A stretch of DNA of 64,000 bases from Dendrolimus kikuchii (lineage: Eukaryota > Arthropoda > Insecta > Lepidoptera > Lasiocampidae), in the NCBI GenBank assembly GCA_019925095.2, contig CM034407.1:17056710-17120709 (forward strand), in the 5' to 3' direction. Positions 1-11,691 of this stretch are shown here, in pieces. The notes beneath the pieces were generated by a model, which was not told the origin of the DNA, did not search any database, and was given only the letters and a program-made list of their open reading frames with translations. Position numbers and translations under genes: made by a program. Numbering within the stretch: the stretch's first letter is position 1; the number at the start of each line of letters is the position of its first letter.

Positions 1-946
1 GGACCTAATGCAGTATCTGTAAGAGTAGCGCAAATTTGGTTTAAGCGTTTTCAATCCGGAAATTTTGATATCAAACATGCACGTCGCTCTGGTCGCCCTG
101 TTACGGACAAAATTGATGCCATTTTTGAAAAAGTGGAGCAAGATCGGCATATTAGTACTTACGATGTAGCTGGAGAACTGGAAATTGACCACAAAATGGT
201 TTTGGCGCATTTGAAAAATGCTGCTGGGTACCCAAAAAAGCTCGATATTTGGGTGCCTCATGAGCTCACTGAAAGAAACCTAATGAACCGTGTACTCATT
301 TGTGATTCTTTATTACGACGTAATGAAACCGAACCACTTTTGAAGAAGCTGATAACTGGTGATGAAAAGTGAATCATGTACGACAAGAACGTGCGAAAAA
401 GATCGTGGTCAAAGGCCGGTGAGGCTTCACAGACTGTGGCGAAACCCGGGTTAATTCGCAACAAGGTGATGCTGTGTGTATGGTGGGATTGGAAGGGTAT
501 TATTAAATATTAGCTGTTACCGCCAAGCAGAACCATCGATTCTGAACTGTACTGCGAACAACTGATGAGATTAAAGCAAAAAGTTGAGAGAAACCGGCCG
601 GAATTAATCAACAGAAGGGGTGTGGTTTTTCACCATGATAACGCTAGACCTCACACATCTTTAGCCACTCAGCAAAAATCACGAGAGTTTGACTGGGGGG
701 TGTTAATGCATCCGCCGTATAGTCCTGACCTCGCACCTTTAGATTTTCACCTGTTTCGGTCGCTGTAGAATTCCTTAGGCAGTGTCAGGTTAACATCACG
801 AGAGGACTGCCAAAACCACTTGTCGCAGTTTTTTGATCAGAAGCCCCAAAATTTTTATAGCAATGGGATCACGTCCCTACCTACAAGATGGCAAAAAGTT
901 ATCCAACAAAATAGCACCTATGTAGGTGCTTTAGTCAAATGTATTT
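1..946 (+). pseudogene. mariner transposase, decayed and truncated
   Basis: Frame 1 reads as a mariner-family (Tc1/mariner) transposase, which cuts and pastes its transposon at TA sites. The helix-turn-helix region is at the left edge (SGRPV near 90-105). The catalytic triad is visible: D at 361 (in GDEK), D at 637 (in HHDNARPH) and D at 742 (in PLDFHLF). Exactly 34 residues separate the last two, the D,D34D signature of mariner. The frame is uninterrupted by indels but carries three in-frame stops: TGA at 370, TAG at 511 and TAG at 766. The N-terminus lies outside the window. The C-terminus and right inverted repeat are missing because a family A repeat begins at about 947. It cannot encode an active enzyme. 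Family assignment is firm; subfamily is not. Confidence 0.93.
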
Positions 947-1264
947 TATCCGTGCAGGAACGGAGAAAGAATACAATTTCCTGCGGCCGGGCGGCCTGTC
1001 GTAAGAGGCGACTTAACAACCCACAGCCAGGTGGTAGGGCATTCGCCCGACTGGATGGCTATCACCCCTGGTCTAAAGTATGTCGCCATAACAACCTTGA
1101 GTTGTGTTCCGGCATTAGTGACCAGGTTCCAGTTTCCCTTAAGAGAGCAGCAGCGCATTTGCAGCAACTTGGTGTTGCAAATGTCCATAGGCGATGGTAA
1201 CCGCTTTCCATCAAGTGGGCCGTCTGCCTGTCTGCTGATCTCCTGCAATAAAAAAAAATAAAAA
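947..1264 (+). repeat. Family A SINE-like repeat, copy 1 (reference copy)
   Basis: About 318 bp. The 5' end is tatccgtgcaggaacggag, followed by a GC-rich block (cggccgggcggcctg), and the 3' end is ctcctgcaataaaa with an A-rich tail. About 20 related copies occur in this window on both strands. The fairly constant 5' end plus A tail suggests a SINE or a short 3'-end-derived retroelement copied by LINE machinery. I see no convincing pol III A/B boxes. Both ends carry tgcagga in inverted orientation. Short open frames across it recur only because the repeat recurs. It truncates the mariner at its left edge. Confidence 0.85.
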
Positions 1265-1668
1265 TGTAAGTAAACTTTATAAAAAAACCTTTTGAATGTT
1301 TATATAAAATGAGAAGAAACTTTTTCCCCAACCTAATATTTTAATAGTAGGAGTTGATATAAAACCAGAAGTGAAAATATTATCCTTATATAAACACGAA
1401 ACGGCACTTTTATACTTATAAATGTTAAAAATTCCCTCAACAAATGACAACGCAAATGGCAACGGTCTCAGTCCCTTGTTGTAATGGTAAATACTATAAT
1501 AAATATGGTTAGTTCACCGTAATAAACATTAAAATAAGGTTAACCCACAAACACGTAAAGAAATCTGCGAGTGGTACCCTAATTTAGTCCAACATAGTTT
1601 CTTTGTGGCTTATGGAGATTTCGGCCCCGGATATTATTTACTCTGTAGTTTTCTTTTCAAAGAATTTT
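1265..1668. other. Unassigned AT-rich sequence
   Basis: No open frame with recognisable similarity and no repeat shared with the rest of the window was noticed. Confidence 0.4.
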
Positions 1669-1990
1669 TAAAGAGTTTTTGGCCGGAACTGAAAGGAGAT
1701 GTTGGGCTGTGCAGTTTTATTTTCTAAAAATTACTCTAATATGAACAATAGTCGTAGGATATTGCCAGTTTTTGAGTAGTAATTATGTGTTTTGTGAGAA
1801 ATGTGAACTGGAAAGTCAAATGTGGCCTTTTGAATTGTCACAAAAACGCCGTTGAGTGGCACTAGCTGATTACCTAGAGTTCAGCTGTGCTACACATACG
1901 CTTAATAAAATGAAGAAACTATATTGTAAACTAAGATCTGGCTTAAAGGTCTAGCTGCCAAGCCACAAACTTAAATAATAAAGAGTTTTT
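1669..1990 (+). repeat. Dispersed repeat, partner inverted at 56.6-56.9 kb
   Basis: The stretch from taaagagtttttggcc through ggcttaaaggtctagctgcc to aataataaagag is matched, with substitutions, by the reverse complement of 56588-56885. The class is unknown; no coding potential seen. Confidence 0.65.
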
Positions 1991-2786
1991 AAATGAACAA
2001 TTTTTTTTGTGGTCTAGTTTGTGATGTGTTTATCTAAATTGCGGGTAGTTTTGTATATTTTTATTGTAGACACATTTTTTTTTCTTTAGGTATCTACGGA
2101 CTCGAGTTCCGTACCTTTTTTACTACTTAATTTCTATGAAAGATTCTAGAGTCCATACACGCTTATTGTTTATTTTTGTTAGTGTGTGACATTAATTTAG
2201 TGATTTATATGTTATGGTGTACCTTAAGATTAACTTATTATATTAATATATCCTATTTTTAATACTAAACTTATACTAATGTAGAGTGTATCTGTTACAT
2301 GCTGGTGTTGTGAGGAAGTGCATGTGCAGTGTTGGCCTTATATCTATACTTATATATAGTCCTATCTAGTGCTATGTGTGTTGACACATTTAACAATTGC
2401 ATCTGGCGACGAGGATGGAATTCGAACCCAGGTGAGCTCAGTTGCTAATTTGCGACTTCAGCTTTATTCAAACGATCAAACCTCTACCTCATACATATAT
2501 GAGGTTTTGATTTGTTTCACTACCGTTGATGTGTTTGTTTCACAATTGGTTATTAAGGAAATGTTTTTACTCGGTGAATTATTATTTTAATCGGAACAAC
2601 ACATAGATGAGGCTGTATGACATTTGTGTTGAATTTAATTATTTGACTTTATTATCTTTTGACATACAACAATACTCTAATTTCATTTAATTTTCCGTGG
2701 TTAACGTAACTAATAATTAAATTATATCTTTTATAAGACAATGTAATATTTGCACACCTATGGGTAATGATATATGGACTCATTTT
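1991..2786. other. AT-rich stretch with a possible LTR primer-binding-like motif
   Basis: Mostly unassigned. The motif tggcgacgaggatgg at about 2404 resembles sequence found just after the 5' LTR of insect Ty3/gypsy-type elements, where a tRNA primes reverse transcription. No matching LTR pair was found, so this is only suggestive. Confidence 0.25.
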
Positions 2787-3097
2787 TATCCGTGCAGGAA
2801 CGGAGAAAGAATACAATTTCCTGCGGCCGGGCGGCCCAGTCGTAAGAGGCGACTTAACAACCCACAGCCAGGTGGTAGGGCATTTTCCCGACTAGAAGTC
2901 TACCACGCCTGGTCTAAAGTATGTCGCCATAACAACCTTGAGTTGTGTTCTGGCATGAGTGACCAGGTTCCAGTTTCCCTTAAGAGAGCAGCAGCGCATT
3001 TGTGGCAACTTTGGTGTTGCAAATGTCCATAGGCGATGGTAACCGCTTTCCATCAAGTGGGCCGGCTGCTTGTCTGCTGATCTCCTGCAATAAAAAG

Positions 3098-3100
<3 letters not shown>
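2787..3100 (+). repeat. Family A copy 2
   Basis: Full-length family A copy beginning tatccgtgcagg and ending in the A-rich tail taaaaagaaa. The tail runs directly into a TA microsatellite, suggesting the microsatellite grew from the tail/target junction. Confidence 0.85.

Positions 3101-3182
<82 letters not shown>
3101..3182. repeat. (TA)n microsatellite
   Basis: About 41 uninterrupted TA units directly after the A tail of a family A copy. Confidence 0.97.
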
Positions 3183-3186
<4 letters not shown>

Positions 3187-3274
3187 AAGACCTGTATAAA
3201 TTTTATGTACCCTGTCATATGCAAATCAATTTTAATTTCGTTTTACATTTGAATATACATATATAATATTTAAT

Positions 3275-3379
3275 TTATTTGTCAAAGAAGCAAGTGAGGT
3301 GTGTAAGAATAAGCCTAAATGGCGCTCTGTTGTTCGTGCCTACCCCGCAAGGGAACTGGCTTGAAGTTATGTATGTATG
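3275..3379 (+). mobile_element. Family B LINE 3' fragment, copy A
   Basis: Shortest class of family B: it starts near tgtcaaagaagcaag, ends gaagttatgtatgtatg, and is flanked by an 11-bp duplication taatatttaat at 3264-3274 and 3380-3390. About five untemplated bases (ttatt) lie at the 5' junction. Variable 5' truncation plus a constant 3' tail and target duplication is the signature of target-primed reverse transcription. Confidence 0.82.
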
Positions 3380-3390
3380 TAATATTTAAT

Positions 3391-3802
3391 GGGACGTTTT
3401 AACCGGAATTTGAAAAGCAATTTATTTCTGTATTCAGTTTTATTTTCAAAGAAATATTGGATAACAGTTAACTGATGATGCAAATAAATGAATAGATTTA
3501 TTTATATTAATTATTATCGATATTTTGTGGTTATAGTTCAGTCCAAGATCTACAAGATGATTGATTGAAATGTTAAAGATGACTTTTTATTGAAAAGCGA
3601 CATAAATGTATGGGAGCCAATAATATCGTAAAGGCAAGGCAATTTAAGTTGGAAAATGATACAATTTTATTGAATTTTTCTACATTACAAGTTTGAACAC
3701 TTATGCTAATAATTAATTGATGACTATGCTTTAAGGATTAATTCCTTAAAAAAATATATCCAATATATTAAACATTTACTTATTTATCTATTGAAATATA
3801 TG
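3391..3802. other. Unassigned AT-rich sequence
   Basis: No gene or shared repeat noticed. Confidence 0.4.
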
Positions 3803-3814
3803 TTAATATAAAAT

Positions 3815-4157
3815 ACATACATACATAACTTCACGCCAGTTCCCTTGCGGGGTAGGCACGAACAACAGGCGCCATTTAGGCCCATTCTTACACACCTCAC
3901 TTGCTTCTTTGATATTCATAACTCTTGTCATGCACGCTCGTCTGTTCTTAAGGCTCCTGACATCACCATCCGCTAGTACACGATCAATTTGATCATGGAA
4001 GGTGTGTCGTGGCCTTCCACGACTTCTGCATCCATCCACTTTTGCATTGTATATCTGTTTAGTCATTCTTTCATCGTGCATTCTTTCCACAGGCCCGAAC
4101 CACCGGAGCATTCCTTTCCTTACCTTCACCCCGACACTTTCTTTCAGACCAACTCTC
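3815..4157 (-). mobile_element. Family B LINE 3' fragment, longest copy (copy B)
   Basis: This 343-bp minus-strand insertion gives the longest reading of family B. It translates as a C-terminal segment of a non-LTR retrotransposon polyprotein: GMLRWFGPVERMHDERM, then GCRSRGRPRHTFHDQIDRV, the WFGxVERM...GRPR pattern that follows the reverse transcriptase domain in several LINE clades (RTE/CR1-like; clade not resolved). A small deletion shifts the frame near the end. The tail on the minus strand is (TATG)n. A 12-bp duplication ttaatataaaat flanks it at 3803-3814 and 4158-4169. Confidence 0.88.
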
Positions 4158-4263
4158 TTAATATAAAATGCTTGTCATATATGTTGCATTTTAAACTTTA
4201 AAATAGAAGGTAATATAATATAATTTTAATTAAATTTATTATACCTATATATTTACAAGACAG

Positions 4264-4398
4264 ACGAGTGTGCATGACAAGAGTTATGAATGTCAAAGAA
4301 GCAAGTGAGGTGTGTAAGAATGGGCCTAAATGGCGCTCTGTTGTTCGTGCCTACCCCGCAAGGGAACTGGCGTGAAGTTATGTATGTATGTATGTATG
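4264..4398 (+). mobile_element. Family B copy C
   Basis: 5'-truncated copy ending gaagttatg(tatg)n, flanked by a 14-bp duplication tatttacaagacag at 4250-4263 and 4399-4412. Confidence 0.88.
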
Positions 4399-4412
4399 TA
4401 TTTACAAGACAG

Positions 4413-5176
4413 TAATGATAGGTTATGTGGAACATTGACAAACATAGAGTATGGTCTAGTCAGTACCATAGACTATTATTAATTGGTTTATATAACAATA
4501 TATAATGTTAATAAATATATTTATTGAGATTATTTCGTATATGTCTATATATTGGTATTCTATAAACGTGTCTGGATTTATTTATGTATTAAATTTATAA
4601 ATTAGTGTAAGTATGTGTGTTTAAATTGTACAGTCCTATCTTTTTTCTGCTCTACCTACATCGCCAGATTAGTTAAGAATTTCTTTTAAGCTAGGATGCC
4701 TGGAAGCAATCGCTTTTAGCGATAAGGTCACCTGTTGTTTTGCCGAGAAGTATTGTAATTATGCATTTTGTTTTTGTATAAGTGTTACCTATCTATCCTT
4801 TGCCTGTGTTACGTGTGGTAAACCTTCGGTTTTCCACACATATGAGGCAACGCTGTTGTTTATCACACAACAATTTTCAAATAAAACACCTCATTCAAGC
4901 CACCTGTGGGTGACTCATGCATGCGCGTGAGAAAGTGCTTAGTGGAGAGTTGCCTCGGAAGCCTCGGAGCCACCCTGCCGACCGATGGACGAGACAGACT
5001 GGCTCCCATCGCGGTAGCATACGGTCATAACTGATCATCGTGATCATTAATTATAAGTTATTATTGTAATAATTGATTTAATTAAAGTTTAACAATTATA
5101 TTTAGTTTTTAATACTTCCTCTAACGGCCATCTCACATAACTCCTGCCATTGGGACGAAATGAAAAATAATAATAA
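4413..5176. other. Mostly unassigned; LINE 3' UTR remnant near 4670-4790
   Basis: The segment around cgcttttagcgataaggtcacctgttgttttgcc (4700-4750) matches LINE 3' UTRs at 47.9 kb (+) and 11.7 kb (-). The 4800-5100 part has a palindromic atgatcatcgtgatcat-type motif and an aataaaa signal; it could be LTR-derived, but no partner was found. Confidence 0.45.
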
Positions 5177-5682
5177 TGTTACAACTCAGATCCCGACAAA
5201 CACAAAATCCACCTGCATATCTGAAACAAAGCACATTTATTACCCATTGGCATTTGAACTAATATAATAACATTGAAATTCTTTTATGGTCGTCTTCTTT
5301 TGTTTACTTATTGGCATACGGCCTATTGTTGTATTGTAATGATTAGCCAGGTGTTACGGATTTAAAGTACAAGCTGATTCTAGGAAATTCGGTCCACGCG
5401 GCCGGGCGGACATATTGCATCTGTGCAGTATAAAGCAATGGCCCGATTGAGGGAGGAGGCAGTCGAGCGAGAACCACCAGCGAAGCGAGACGTGTATACT
5501 ACAATCGGGAGTCTAATAAGTGACGGACTTTGCGCGTTTTATTAAATTATGACCTTCTGCATTACGTTTGGACTTGTTGTGTTCGGTTATATTTGTACCT
5601 GTGTTATACGTGTTTGTATAGTTCTAATAAAGTCTATACTAATTCTAACGGCATTTTAATTCGAGTCTCGCGATTCGTAACA
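5177..5682 (+). mobile_element. Solo LTR, Ty3/gypsy-like
   Basis: 506 bp bounded by tgttac...gtaaca (TG...CA with inverted termini) and flanked by a 4-bp duplication ataa at 5173-5176 and 5683-5686. It contains a TATA-like box (gtataaag near 5430) and an aataaag polyadenylation-like signal near 5627. A diverged copy lies at 48862-49386. No internal region is attached, so it is a solo LTR, presumably left after LTR-LTR recombination. Superfamily is inferred from the 4-bp duplication. Confidence 0.78.
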
Positions 5683-5689
5683 ATAACAT

Positions 5690-6565
5690 CAAGCTTCATC
5701 AAGCTTTCATAAGAATATTCGTGAGTTACTTTTTCGTTCTGCAACCGGGAATAACGACATTTATTTGCGTTTTTACTTAAGATCAAAATTGACCACCTAG
5801 GGGCCCAAATGAGAAGGATTCTCCACACGTAGTATTGTGTGGTGATTGACCTATATATTTGATGTTGTTTTTCTGGGCTTCCAGCTTTCACTATTGAAGC
5901 GGCTGGACTGTTGCCCGTTACCCAACGATTTACTGGTTATTTGATAACTTGCTAAGTGGCCTTTCATTTACTGATTAAGATTGTATATAAAACTAGGATA
6001 TGCCCGCGACTTTTTCCATGCTTGACTTGAACTCCCCGGGACACAAAGTACTACAGCATTTAAAAAAAAATGCAAGCTATCCTTTTAGTGATAACTGTGT
6101 CGAAATAAAATATTTTTTATGCCCCCAAACAACTACAAACCGAGACAATTTCAAAATCACACGCGGAAACTTTTTGCCCACTGCTACCAAGGTTACACTG
6201 GCTGAGTCTCTTTTGCTTCCCATACGAGATATTTTTTTTTTGAGGCGGGATAAATGCCTTTCACACACTACCAGATCCTTTACTAGTGACTAGACCAAAG
6301 CCATGAGAGGTGTCACCCACGAATGGGCGCACCAGAGTCAAATCGCCGGCTTTTGTGGAGATTTGAAGACTCAATACTCCACTAAAACCACCCTCCTCCC
6401 ATGTGCCCCGCGCTTATGGCAGGAAGAGCGTGAGACTTAGAACGTAGTTACGCCCACGCTGATCCTAGCGCATCAATGCTTGAGAATGCCCCGGGAGAGG
6501 CAAACTCAATTCGTCAACAACGTTGACGCCTGCTATCTAGATTTAACCTTAGAGCAGCTGAACAT
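5690..6565. other. Unassigned sequence, moderately GC-rich at 6300-6540
   Basis: No recognisable protein. The part from 6300 to 6540 is more GC-rich than its surroundings and may be an old LINE or exon remnant; nothing specific can be supported. Confidence 0.3.
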
Positions 6566-6722
6566 GTTTCAGCTGCTTCAGAATTTTTGTATCAGTTTTA
6601 TACTTGTATTGCGAAAATATGGCTGTTTCCGAATGTCGTAAAAGACTCAAGTGGCTTCCTATTAATTTTCGCCGAAATACTCACATTCTCACTCTCCTTT
6701 ATTCTTTAACCCCCACAGGTAT
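6566..6722 (+). mobile_element. LINE C-terminal fragment
   Basis: Reading ctcaagtggcttcc onward gives LKWLPINFRRNTHILTLLYS, which matches the LPINFRRNTQIPTLLYSIL segment of the longer minus-strand LINE at 11.7-12.4 kb. Only about 150 bp remains. Confidence 0.75.
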
Positions 6723-8635
6723 GATGGGGCTGATATGACCGTAAATGTTAAATATAAGAAAAAAATCAACCACTGTGATTTTTTTTAGAGCTTTCCATCA
6801 CACAGAAAACAGCATCATTACTTGCTCTGTTGTTTATACAAACACTAAGCGGTTTACTACGAGCAGGTTTTACTGATGAACCGGCACAAAACGTTTCCCC
6901 AGTTTCAAGGTATTTTAGTACTCATGTAATAAAACCAAAATAACTTTTATAAATATATTTTAATGTAAAATATTATTCAATCTAGAAAACCGCCTCGGGA
7001 AGCAAAAAAAGCACAACAACAACACTGTTAATTTTTCGTATAACAAAATTTTTCGACCTTGTTACGCCGTGTTACGCTTCAATGTTTCATTTTTACTTTC
7101 GCCGAACAATAACTTGATTAGTGGGGGAAAATAGTAATTGGGGGCTTAGTCAAGCTGTAAATATCTTAAGGGTGCTGTTCCACTATACTCGAGACTGTTG
7201 CTTGAGTTTGAAAGGAAGTAGATAAAGAAGGCTGAGAATATTGTATTAAACATCTTTGAATATAGAAGGGTAGCTTATTTAATTCGATTTTTTTTTAAAT
7301 ACTGTTTTTTTCACTTTGCGTAGCTCGTCACGCATATAATATATTTTGTTCTACGCTGATGGTGTGGGCGGTACCCTGGCCGTTGTAGGTTTAGAAGTTA
7401 AACACTGTTAGTGGTGGAAACTTATAATAAATCACTTTTACATAACAAACGTGTGCCCTCGGTAACAACCAAAATGGAAGAAGCAAAAAGCAACGACAGT
7501 GTTGCAAGTATAAAAATAATATTATGTTATGTTTGTGTTGCCAATATCACTCATGTTTCAATATGCTTACATTCATATATATAAAAATCTAATCTACTGC
7601 TAAAACACCACACTAAGAATGTTGATTAAGAAGCTCTCTTCTCGCTCAGTTCTTAATTTCTCACCTGTATACAACGTCTTGGATACCTATATAAAGATAG
7701 GTGATTTGATTGACCAAACAGAACTTATAAGCTAGTTCTTTATATGGTTTTTATGAAACACAGTTACTATAATCTATATATATATAATTGAAATCCATGT
7801 ATATAGTGACTCATCACGATATCTCAGGATATCTAACACCAATGACCTCATATATGAAAATTATTGGTTTAATATTTTTTTTAAATATAATAACAAATAT
7901 ATTTAAATGATTAGGATGCAATTCATTATTGATAAATAATGTTTAAAAAGTGACAAGTTAATTTTAACTATCAATCAATCTTTATTTGCAAAAACATAGG
8001 TATATCAACAGCTATTTTATATTGTAAAATTTCTAGTATTTTTCGTCTTTCACATGTCTTGCTAATGGTTACATAACGTAAGTAACATAAATCTGTAATC
8101 CCAAACTAATACATACGCTAAAACTAGTACATACTTAAATTAAAAGACTTAGTTGTTCCCATATTTCATAGTTATAATTCAGAGGTTATCTTTTTGAGTA
8201 ATTAAACGTGTCACATTAAAAGATAATATTTATCAGTGCTGAGTCAATGTAAGATTTCGAGACTCGTTTGAAAACAAAGTCTCTACTAGTGTAACCGTAC
8301 TTTAAGGATCGTTCTCCGTAAGCTTGAATCCCATAAAAGTGTTTTGGCTTTGAATTTTTCTAATAATTCGTCCTAATTTTATGAACATTTTGCTTAATAA
8401 AGTATTCGGCGTGTTTATGAACGATTATCTCGGCAAATACTTTGTTAATTTTGTTATTTGTTGTAGTTTAACGTTAGAAGTTTAACAATTTTCTTGGTTT
8501 ATACGATGGTTGTAAAAGTTCAGTTTATTATCTTTGGAATACTTTATGGATCGTATAGAGATATTTGAGAGTTAAGTGTGTTGAAGAAATATATTCTGAA
8601 ATTTTGCATTTATTGCAGTCTTGTCTGGTTTTTAT
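6723..8635. other. Unassigned AT-rich stretch
   Basis: Long low-GC region without a recognisable gene. Short ORFs have no family features. Nothing repeated elsewhere in the window was noticed. Confidence 0.35.
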
Positions 8636-8731
8636 CTACAGCGACCTGGCGAATCCCACACACAGGTCGCGACCTTTCGCCCTCGCGTGGCCTATGGACC
8701 TCAAACGGATTTTCCCTCTATAAAAAAAGGT
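8636..8731 (+). mobile_element. R1-like LINE 3' UTR fragment
   Basis: gacctggcgaatcccaca...cctcaaacggattttccc matches the reverse complement of the 3' UTR of the R1-like LINE at 57.5 kb and, like it, ends in an A-rich tract (tataaaaaaa). Confidence 0.7.
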
Positions 8732-9354
8732 GGGCTGTCTGTCTGTGTGCTGAACTCATTTATGGAGGTTCCTTATATGTGTGTGGTGCGTCGATGATGT
8801 TACCCTGTTGGTTAGGGTGACACACCACTAGCGAGAGCCCATTGCTCAATCGCTGAAGGGGAGTACAAAATAAGATATGCCTCGACGCAAAATAATAAAT
8901 TCTAAGAATTAGTTCGACACACCTGCCTAATGACTGTCATAAAACAAGTACAATAAAAATAGAATGTTTTTCTTAATTACAAATTTTAAACACAAAGTAA
9001 ACAAAAGAAGTCCAAATGCGGGTAAGGTAATAAACCAGGTTTATGACAGGCAGATGTGCATTCACTTTTTGTCGGCATGTAATAATACATAAAAGTCAGT
9101 TAATAGGTTTTTCGTAAGTGTTGAATCGTTTACGCTATTAGCGTAAGTGCTTTCATACGAGCTCTGAACAAGTTCTGAACTTCGAAATCGATCGTTATAA
9201 GTCCTTGAAACTGAAGACACTTGAAAGTATTCGACTTTAGCCGAAAAACGGTGTACGCATAAAAAGGGGCAAAGCGATATACTCCGCCTTAAACGGTTTT
9301 GAGCCTACTTTCCAAGCATATTAATAGGTGATATTTGAATATTTGGCAGAGAAC
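8732..9354. other. Unassigned sequence
   Basis: No recognisable gene. A short moderately GC-rich part (8740-8890) precedes AT-rich DNA. Confidence 0.35.
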
Positions 9355-9808
9355 CTCTATATAACGACACTGAAGGGACTGTGAATTTCATGGCGTTATA
9401 GAGAGTTGTCGTTAAATGGAGAGAAGTCTGTTATTTTTGTCTGACGTCTTTTGCTGCACCAGTAATTTTGTTGTATTTTTTACTTATTTATTCATATCTT
9501 GCGATATTGAGGCATTTTGGTGATAAAGGAAGTACTTAGTAATTTCGGTATGCGTGATGCCGACAATCGAGCTTATTACGGGTTAGGATAAAAAAGCGAT
9601 GGAATGTACACAGCTGCGCAGTTTTTACTAATTTTGGCAACTTAAAAGGTACTTTTTATCACTTAATTGTTGTCGTTATTGAGAGTGGATGTAATGCTAT
9701 ATAGAGTATATCATTGTATGGAAGACAATCTAAACCAACCAAAGCGAAGCGATTTCGACGCTTAATGGAGTTTGACGTTAAATCGAGTGACGTTACATGG
9801 AGTTTTTC
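9355..9808 (+). mobile_element. Tigger/pogo-like MITE, copy 1
   Basis: Matches the reverse complement of 12393-12850. Its ends are inverted versions of each other (ctctatataacg at the left, cgttacatggagtttt at the right), resembling pogo/Tigger termini. It has no coding capacity, so it is non-autonomous. A family B copy is inserted at its right end. Confidence 0.75.
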
Positions 9809-9815
9809 AACATAA

Positions 9816-9993
9816 TTGATCGTGTACTAGCAGAAGGTGATGTCAGGAGCCTTAAGAACAGACGAGCTTGCATGACAAGAGTTATGAATGTCAAAGAGGC
9901 AAGTGAGGTGTGTAAGAATAAGCCTAAATGGCACTCTGTTGTTCGTGCCTACCCCGCGAGGGAACTGGCGTGAAGTTATGTATGTATGTATGT
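9816..9993 (+). mobile_element. Family B copy D
   Basis: Starts within attgatcgtgtactagc and ends gaagttatg(tatg)n; a short acataa duplication may flank it (9810-9815, 9994-9999). It abuts the Tigger-like MITE. Confidence 0.78.
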
Positions 9994-10029
9994 ACATAAA
10001 TTCAAGACTATAAGTAAAATACTAAGCTT

Positions 10030-10390
10030 AGGTCACCGTATTCTATGGGTAAGATGCCCAGAAGGCTGGCAATGTTTCCTCGCTGGATCGTCTTACTAAT
10101 CCATTGTTCGAGGTAGGCACCAGCCCTCTGATCACCTGAAGAGACAATGAGTTGTTTGTCGTTTTGACAAATTTTGGTAGAGGCTCATAGCCTCAGCTCT
10201 ACCAATCAAGTGTCTCATCAGCAAACGGCACATATATACAACTCTCACTGAGGGTTGCATATGTGCGCTGTTTGAGTGATTCAGTTGTTTCCGCCGCCAA
10301 AACGGCTGAATGAAAATAGATAAAGCGAAAGTTGTTTCTCAGGCTCGTCGCAAGGCATCCATCGTCTTTGGTTTACTTTCATGAGAAACA
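10030..10390 (-). pseudogene. Decayed retroelement-type domain (family of 30.2 and 61.5 kb)
   Basis: On the minus strand the sequence reads, through frame shifts, as YATLSESYIYVPFADETL followed by GDQRAGAYLEQWISKTIQRG and NIASLLGILP. The same domain is better preserved at 30183-30520 and shorter at 61450. Similar GDQRAG...IQRGNAASLLG sequences are widely multicopy in animal genomes as parts of repeat-encoded proteins (recollection, not searched). Not a functional gene here. Confidence 0.6.
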
Positions 10391-10830
10391 ATATGTATGC
10401 ATAGTACGTTTTTTTTTTAAATCTTTTATTCTCATTTATTAGGAAAACCATCAATACATTAAGTTTTAGTACTTTTAACGGACTTCATTATTATTACAAA
10501 ATTGTCAAACGTCGGCAGTAAGAGCCAGAGGCGATTTCTATTCAAATGAGAGCAAAACTTGTACCTACCTTAAATTCACAAACCTTATAAAAAAGTGTAT
10601 TTTGAAATGTATAGATGTGAAACAATAAAGTAATTTAAAGTTTAGTATGCCCACGTTTTGGAAAACTGTACGGATAGCATCTTCCCGGAGGCTGTGGACT
10701 ATGGAATCTAAGTAATTGTGATGATTTTTGGGTTGAATAAATTAAATACCAAGAAAAGTAAAAACGCGTCGATTTATTGTGAAAACTACGGAAGAACAAA
10801 GAAAATACACACAACACGAAATCTATATAT
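10391..10830. other. Unassigned AT-rich sequence
   Basis: No recognised gene or repeat. Confidence 0.35.
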
Positions 10831-10835
10831 ATATA

Positions 10836-11160
10836 TATTAATACGTGAAGCAAAAACTTTGTACCCCTTTTTACGAAAATTGCCCGGACCGAGGAGTATA
10901 AAATTTCGCTCACTTATAGTTTATTTAAAGAAGAAGCGACAAATGCTAATATTTATTTAAAACTATGCATAAAAAATACATTAAATCAATAAAAAGAATA
11001 TTACACATACTACCATGTATTTCAATTGTTCAAGTCAAATTAACAGTGTAGTCTTGGCGAAATCTGTGATTATAGAAGTATATATAAGAAGTATATATAG
11101 TCTTTGACAACAAATTTTTATGGTTGAATTTCGACCACGGGCGATCACTAATATTCTTAA
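10836..11160 (+). mobile_element. Helitron-like non-autonomous repeat (H1 family), copy 1
   Basis: Starts ttaatacgtgaagcaaaaac and ends near gaatttcgaccacgggcg. Family copies lie at 19262 (+), 29775 (-) and 56222 (+). In better copies the right end reads ...cactagtat, compatible with a Helitron CTAG terminus. No coding capacity. Confidence 0.65.
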
Positions 11161-11690
11161 TTTACTGTTGGTATTGCCAACATCTACCACAATAGTTTTA
11201 GGAAGATCTCATAATAGAATTCTAGCTCCAGTAAAGGCCCCAGAAATTACAATAATTCCAGTCTTAGAACCCAAATTTGGCATGTATTAGAGCGTAGCGA
11301 ATTTTCAACTCACTGAAACCGGAATTTTACCAAAAGTTGAAAGCGAATCGGTATTAAATCGGTCAACGACCTCGAACCGATAAACGATCGACTATACGTT
11401 AGTGCAGATTGGCTCTAACACTTCGCAAATCGGCTGTCCCATTTAAAAATGTAGCAACTGACACGTTTTTCCTATACATTTTGTTTCAGATATTCACGCT
11501 CTTTGTTATTTTTAGTACACAATCTCATGATTTTTACTACAAAGCTTATAGAACTTTTTATTATATTTTTGATGTTAATTTTCGATTGATTTCAAAAATT
11601 ATAGGTATAATAACTTAATTAGGTTTCTATATGTCGCGAGTGAAGCCGTGTTCAAAAGATAGATATATATAGACATAGACATATACAACA
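11161..11690. other. Unassigned AT-rich sequence
   Basis: No recognised gene; a 69-codon ORF near 11409 has no family features. Confidence 0.35.
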
Positions 11691-11691
11691 C

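Noticed and set aside
4800..5100. Second LTR upstream of the solo LTR
   Set aside because: Has an aataaa signal, but no terminal inverted repeats, target duplication or second copy could be found.
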